Below, one piece after another: positions 22,833-23,976 of a stretch of 23,976 bases of DNA. Source of the DNA: Flavobacterium psychrophilum (GTDB taxonomy: Bacteria; Bacteroidota; Bacteroidia; Flavobacteriales; Flavobacteriaceae); assembly GCA_020720185.1 (NCBI GenBank), contig DYPB01000025.1, positions 1-23,976 on the forward strand. Direction: 5' to 3'. The position numbers and the translations under genes were made by a program. Each line of letters opens with the position of its first letter. Position 1 is the first letter of the stretch. Below the pieces are notes generated by a model. It ran no database searches. It saw nothing but the letters and a program-made list of their open reading frames with translations, and was not told the origin of the DNA.

Positions 22833-23976
22833 ATGAAAAATCATTATCAAATATTAATTGTAGGTGGAGGAAATGCAGGTTTGTCTGTTGCTTCCAAATT
22901 ATTACTTAAAGATAAAAAATTACAAATTGGTATTATAGAACCCTCCAGTAAGCATTATTATTCGCCAGCATGGACTCTTGTAGGTGCTGGAATTTTTGAT
23001 ATTGCAAAAACAGTTAAAAACGAGAAAGATTTTATTCCAAAGAATACAACTTGGATTCAAGATGCAGTGGCTACTTTTCAGCCAGAAAAAAACACAGTAA
23101 CTTGTAAAAATGGAACAGAAATATCTTATGATTATTTAATCGTTGCAACAGGAATTCAATTGGATTGGGATAAAATAACTGGAGCAAAAGAAACATTAGG
23201 TAAAAACGAAGTGAGTAGTAACTATCTATTTGAAACGGCTCCTTATACTTGGGAAATTATCAAAAATTTTAAAGGAGGAACAGTAGTTTTTACAAATCCA
23301 GGAACTCCTGTCAAATGTGGTGGTGCTCCCCATAAAGTAATGCACTTGGCTTGTGATTATTGGCGTAAAAAAGGTATTTTAGATAATTGTGATGTGCATT
23401 ATGTTTCTGGTGCTAGCATGCTTTTTGGGGTTCCAGAATATGCAGTAACTTTAAAAGATATTGTAGCCAAAAACAAGATTAATTTGCATTTTGGTGCAAA
23501 TGTTACCTCGGTAGATGGAGCGGCTAAAACAATAACATTTGAAGCAAAAGAAATAAGTGAAGATTTAAACACAAAATTAACTTCTGATGCGGCTTCTTGT
23601 TACGGATTGCTAGAAAAAGGAAGTGGAGAGGGCACGAAAAAAGTTACTTTAAAATTCGATATGGCTCATATAGTTCCTCCGCAATCGGCTCCAGAATTTA
23701 TCAAACAAAGTCCTTTGAGCGACCCAGAAAATGCGTATGGATATGTAGCAGTAAATAAACTTACTTTCCAACACACTAAATATTCTAATGTTTTTTCATT
23801 AGGAGATTCTTCCAATGCACCGTGTAGTAAAACAGGTGCTGCAATAAGAAAACAAGCTCCAATAGTTGTAGAAAATTTACTTGCAGTGATGCAAAACAGA
23901 GAACCTATTGCAGAATACGATGGATATAGTGCTTGTCCTATTCCTATTCAATACGGAAAATTAATGCTTGCCGAAT
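22833..23976 (+). CDS. sqr: Sulfide:quinone oxidoreductase (partial, 3' end off the right edge)
   Basis: The membrane-associated flavoprotein oxidises sulfide and passes electrons to quinone. From the ATG at 22833, 381 codons are open to the window edge. Residues 8-16 (LIVGGGNAG) form the FAD-binding Rossmann loop, YLIVATG (101-107) is the second dinucleotide motif, and FSLGDSSNAPCSKTGAA (321-337) is the C-terminal FAD site. Cys162 in VKCGGAPHK and Cys368 in YSACPIP match the two redox cysteines of the eukaryote-like SQR group (type II), where a sulfur acceptor such as glutathione or another thiol takes up the sulfane. Only a short C-terminal part is missing. The gene has its own promoter and a hairpin upstream. 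Confidence 0.93.
   Translation, partial: MKNHYQILIVGGGNAGLSVASKLLLKDKKLQIGIIEPSSKHYYSPAWTLVGAGIFDIAKTVKNEKDFIPKNTTWIQDAVATFQPEKNTVTCKNGTEISYDYLIVATGIQLDWDKITGAKETLGKNEVSSNYLFETAPYTWEIIKNFKGGTVVFTNPGTPVKCGGAPHKVMHLACDYWRKKGILDNCDVHYVSGASMLFGVPEYAVTLKDIVAKNKINLHFGANVTSVDGAAKTITFEAKEISEDLNTKLTSDAASCYGLLEKGSGEGTKKVTLKFDMAHIVPPQSAPEFIKQSPLSDPENAYGYVAVNKLTFQHTKYSNVFSLGDSSNAPCSKTGAAIRKQAPIVVENLLAVMQNREPIAEYDGYSACPIPIQYGKLMLAE

Overview
The window comes from an AT-rich member of the Bacteroidetes, most likely Flavobacteriaceae. The evidence is protein style (two-repeat DnaJ, KLSTS-type MetG with a fused tRNA-binding domain), many TAnnTTTG -7 promoter boxes, almost no Shine-Dalgarno sequences, and small intergenic repeats of the kind common in flavobacterial genomes. 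Most of the window is ordinary chromosome. The interest lies between the genes and in one four-gene signalling operon.

Layout. 1-2704 (minus): metG followed by a HAD-family phosphatase that runs off the left edge. 2708-3024: intergenic region with divergent promoters and a structured RNA-like element. 3025-4713 (plus): a PaaI-type thioesterase and a PcaF/PaaJ-type thiolase. 4755-6527 (minus): grpE-dnaJ. 6671-7483 (minus): purine nucleoside phosphorylase. 7484-8089: a 606-base gap with a second structured element and the dnaK control region. 8090-9976 (plus): dnaK, then a bidirectional terminator shared with tRNA-Pro(GGG) on minus. 10194-12336 (minus): a TPR protein and aroE. 12445-14488 (minus): GNAT acetyltransferase, prmC, DUF2971. 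14536-18507 (plus): ribD, a YigZ/IMPACT protein and a NatAB-type ABC exporter. 18508-19027: a terminator, then a 172-bp MITE-like element inserted in a long perfect palindrome. 19028-21615 (plus): a tight operon of an unknown soluble protein, a predicted 7-TM protein, a NarL-type histidine kinase and a LuxR-type response regulator. 21911-22435: a Cu/Zn superoxide dismutase lipoprotein. 22833-end: a sulfide:quinone oxidoreductase, cut by the right edge.

How genes work together. DnaK, DnaJ and GrpE form one chaperone machine but lie in two transcription units. Upstream of both dnaK and grpE I see the same module with identical spacing: a TGACAATTT box, then TTGGCA-N6-TTGA, which has the geometry of a sigma-54 -24/-12 promoter. 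This would co-regulate the three genes. The thioesterase and thiolase look like the last steps of phenylacetate or beta-ketoadipate degradation. SodC and SQR both deal with reactive species at the envelope or quinone pool but appear to have separate promoters.

Best leads: the shared chaperone promoter module; two divergent copies of one structured element (2876-2971 and 7794-7877); the MITE whose removal restores a 62-bp perfect palindrome; and the unknown protein/7-TM/kinase/regulator operon.
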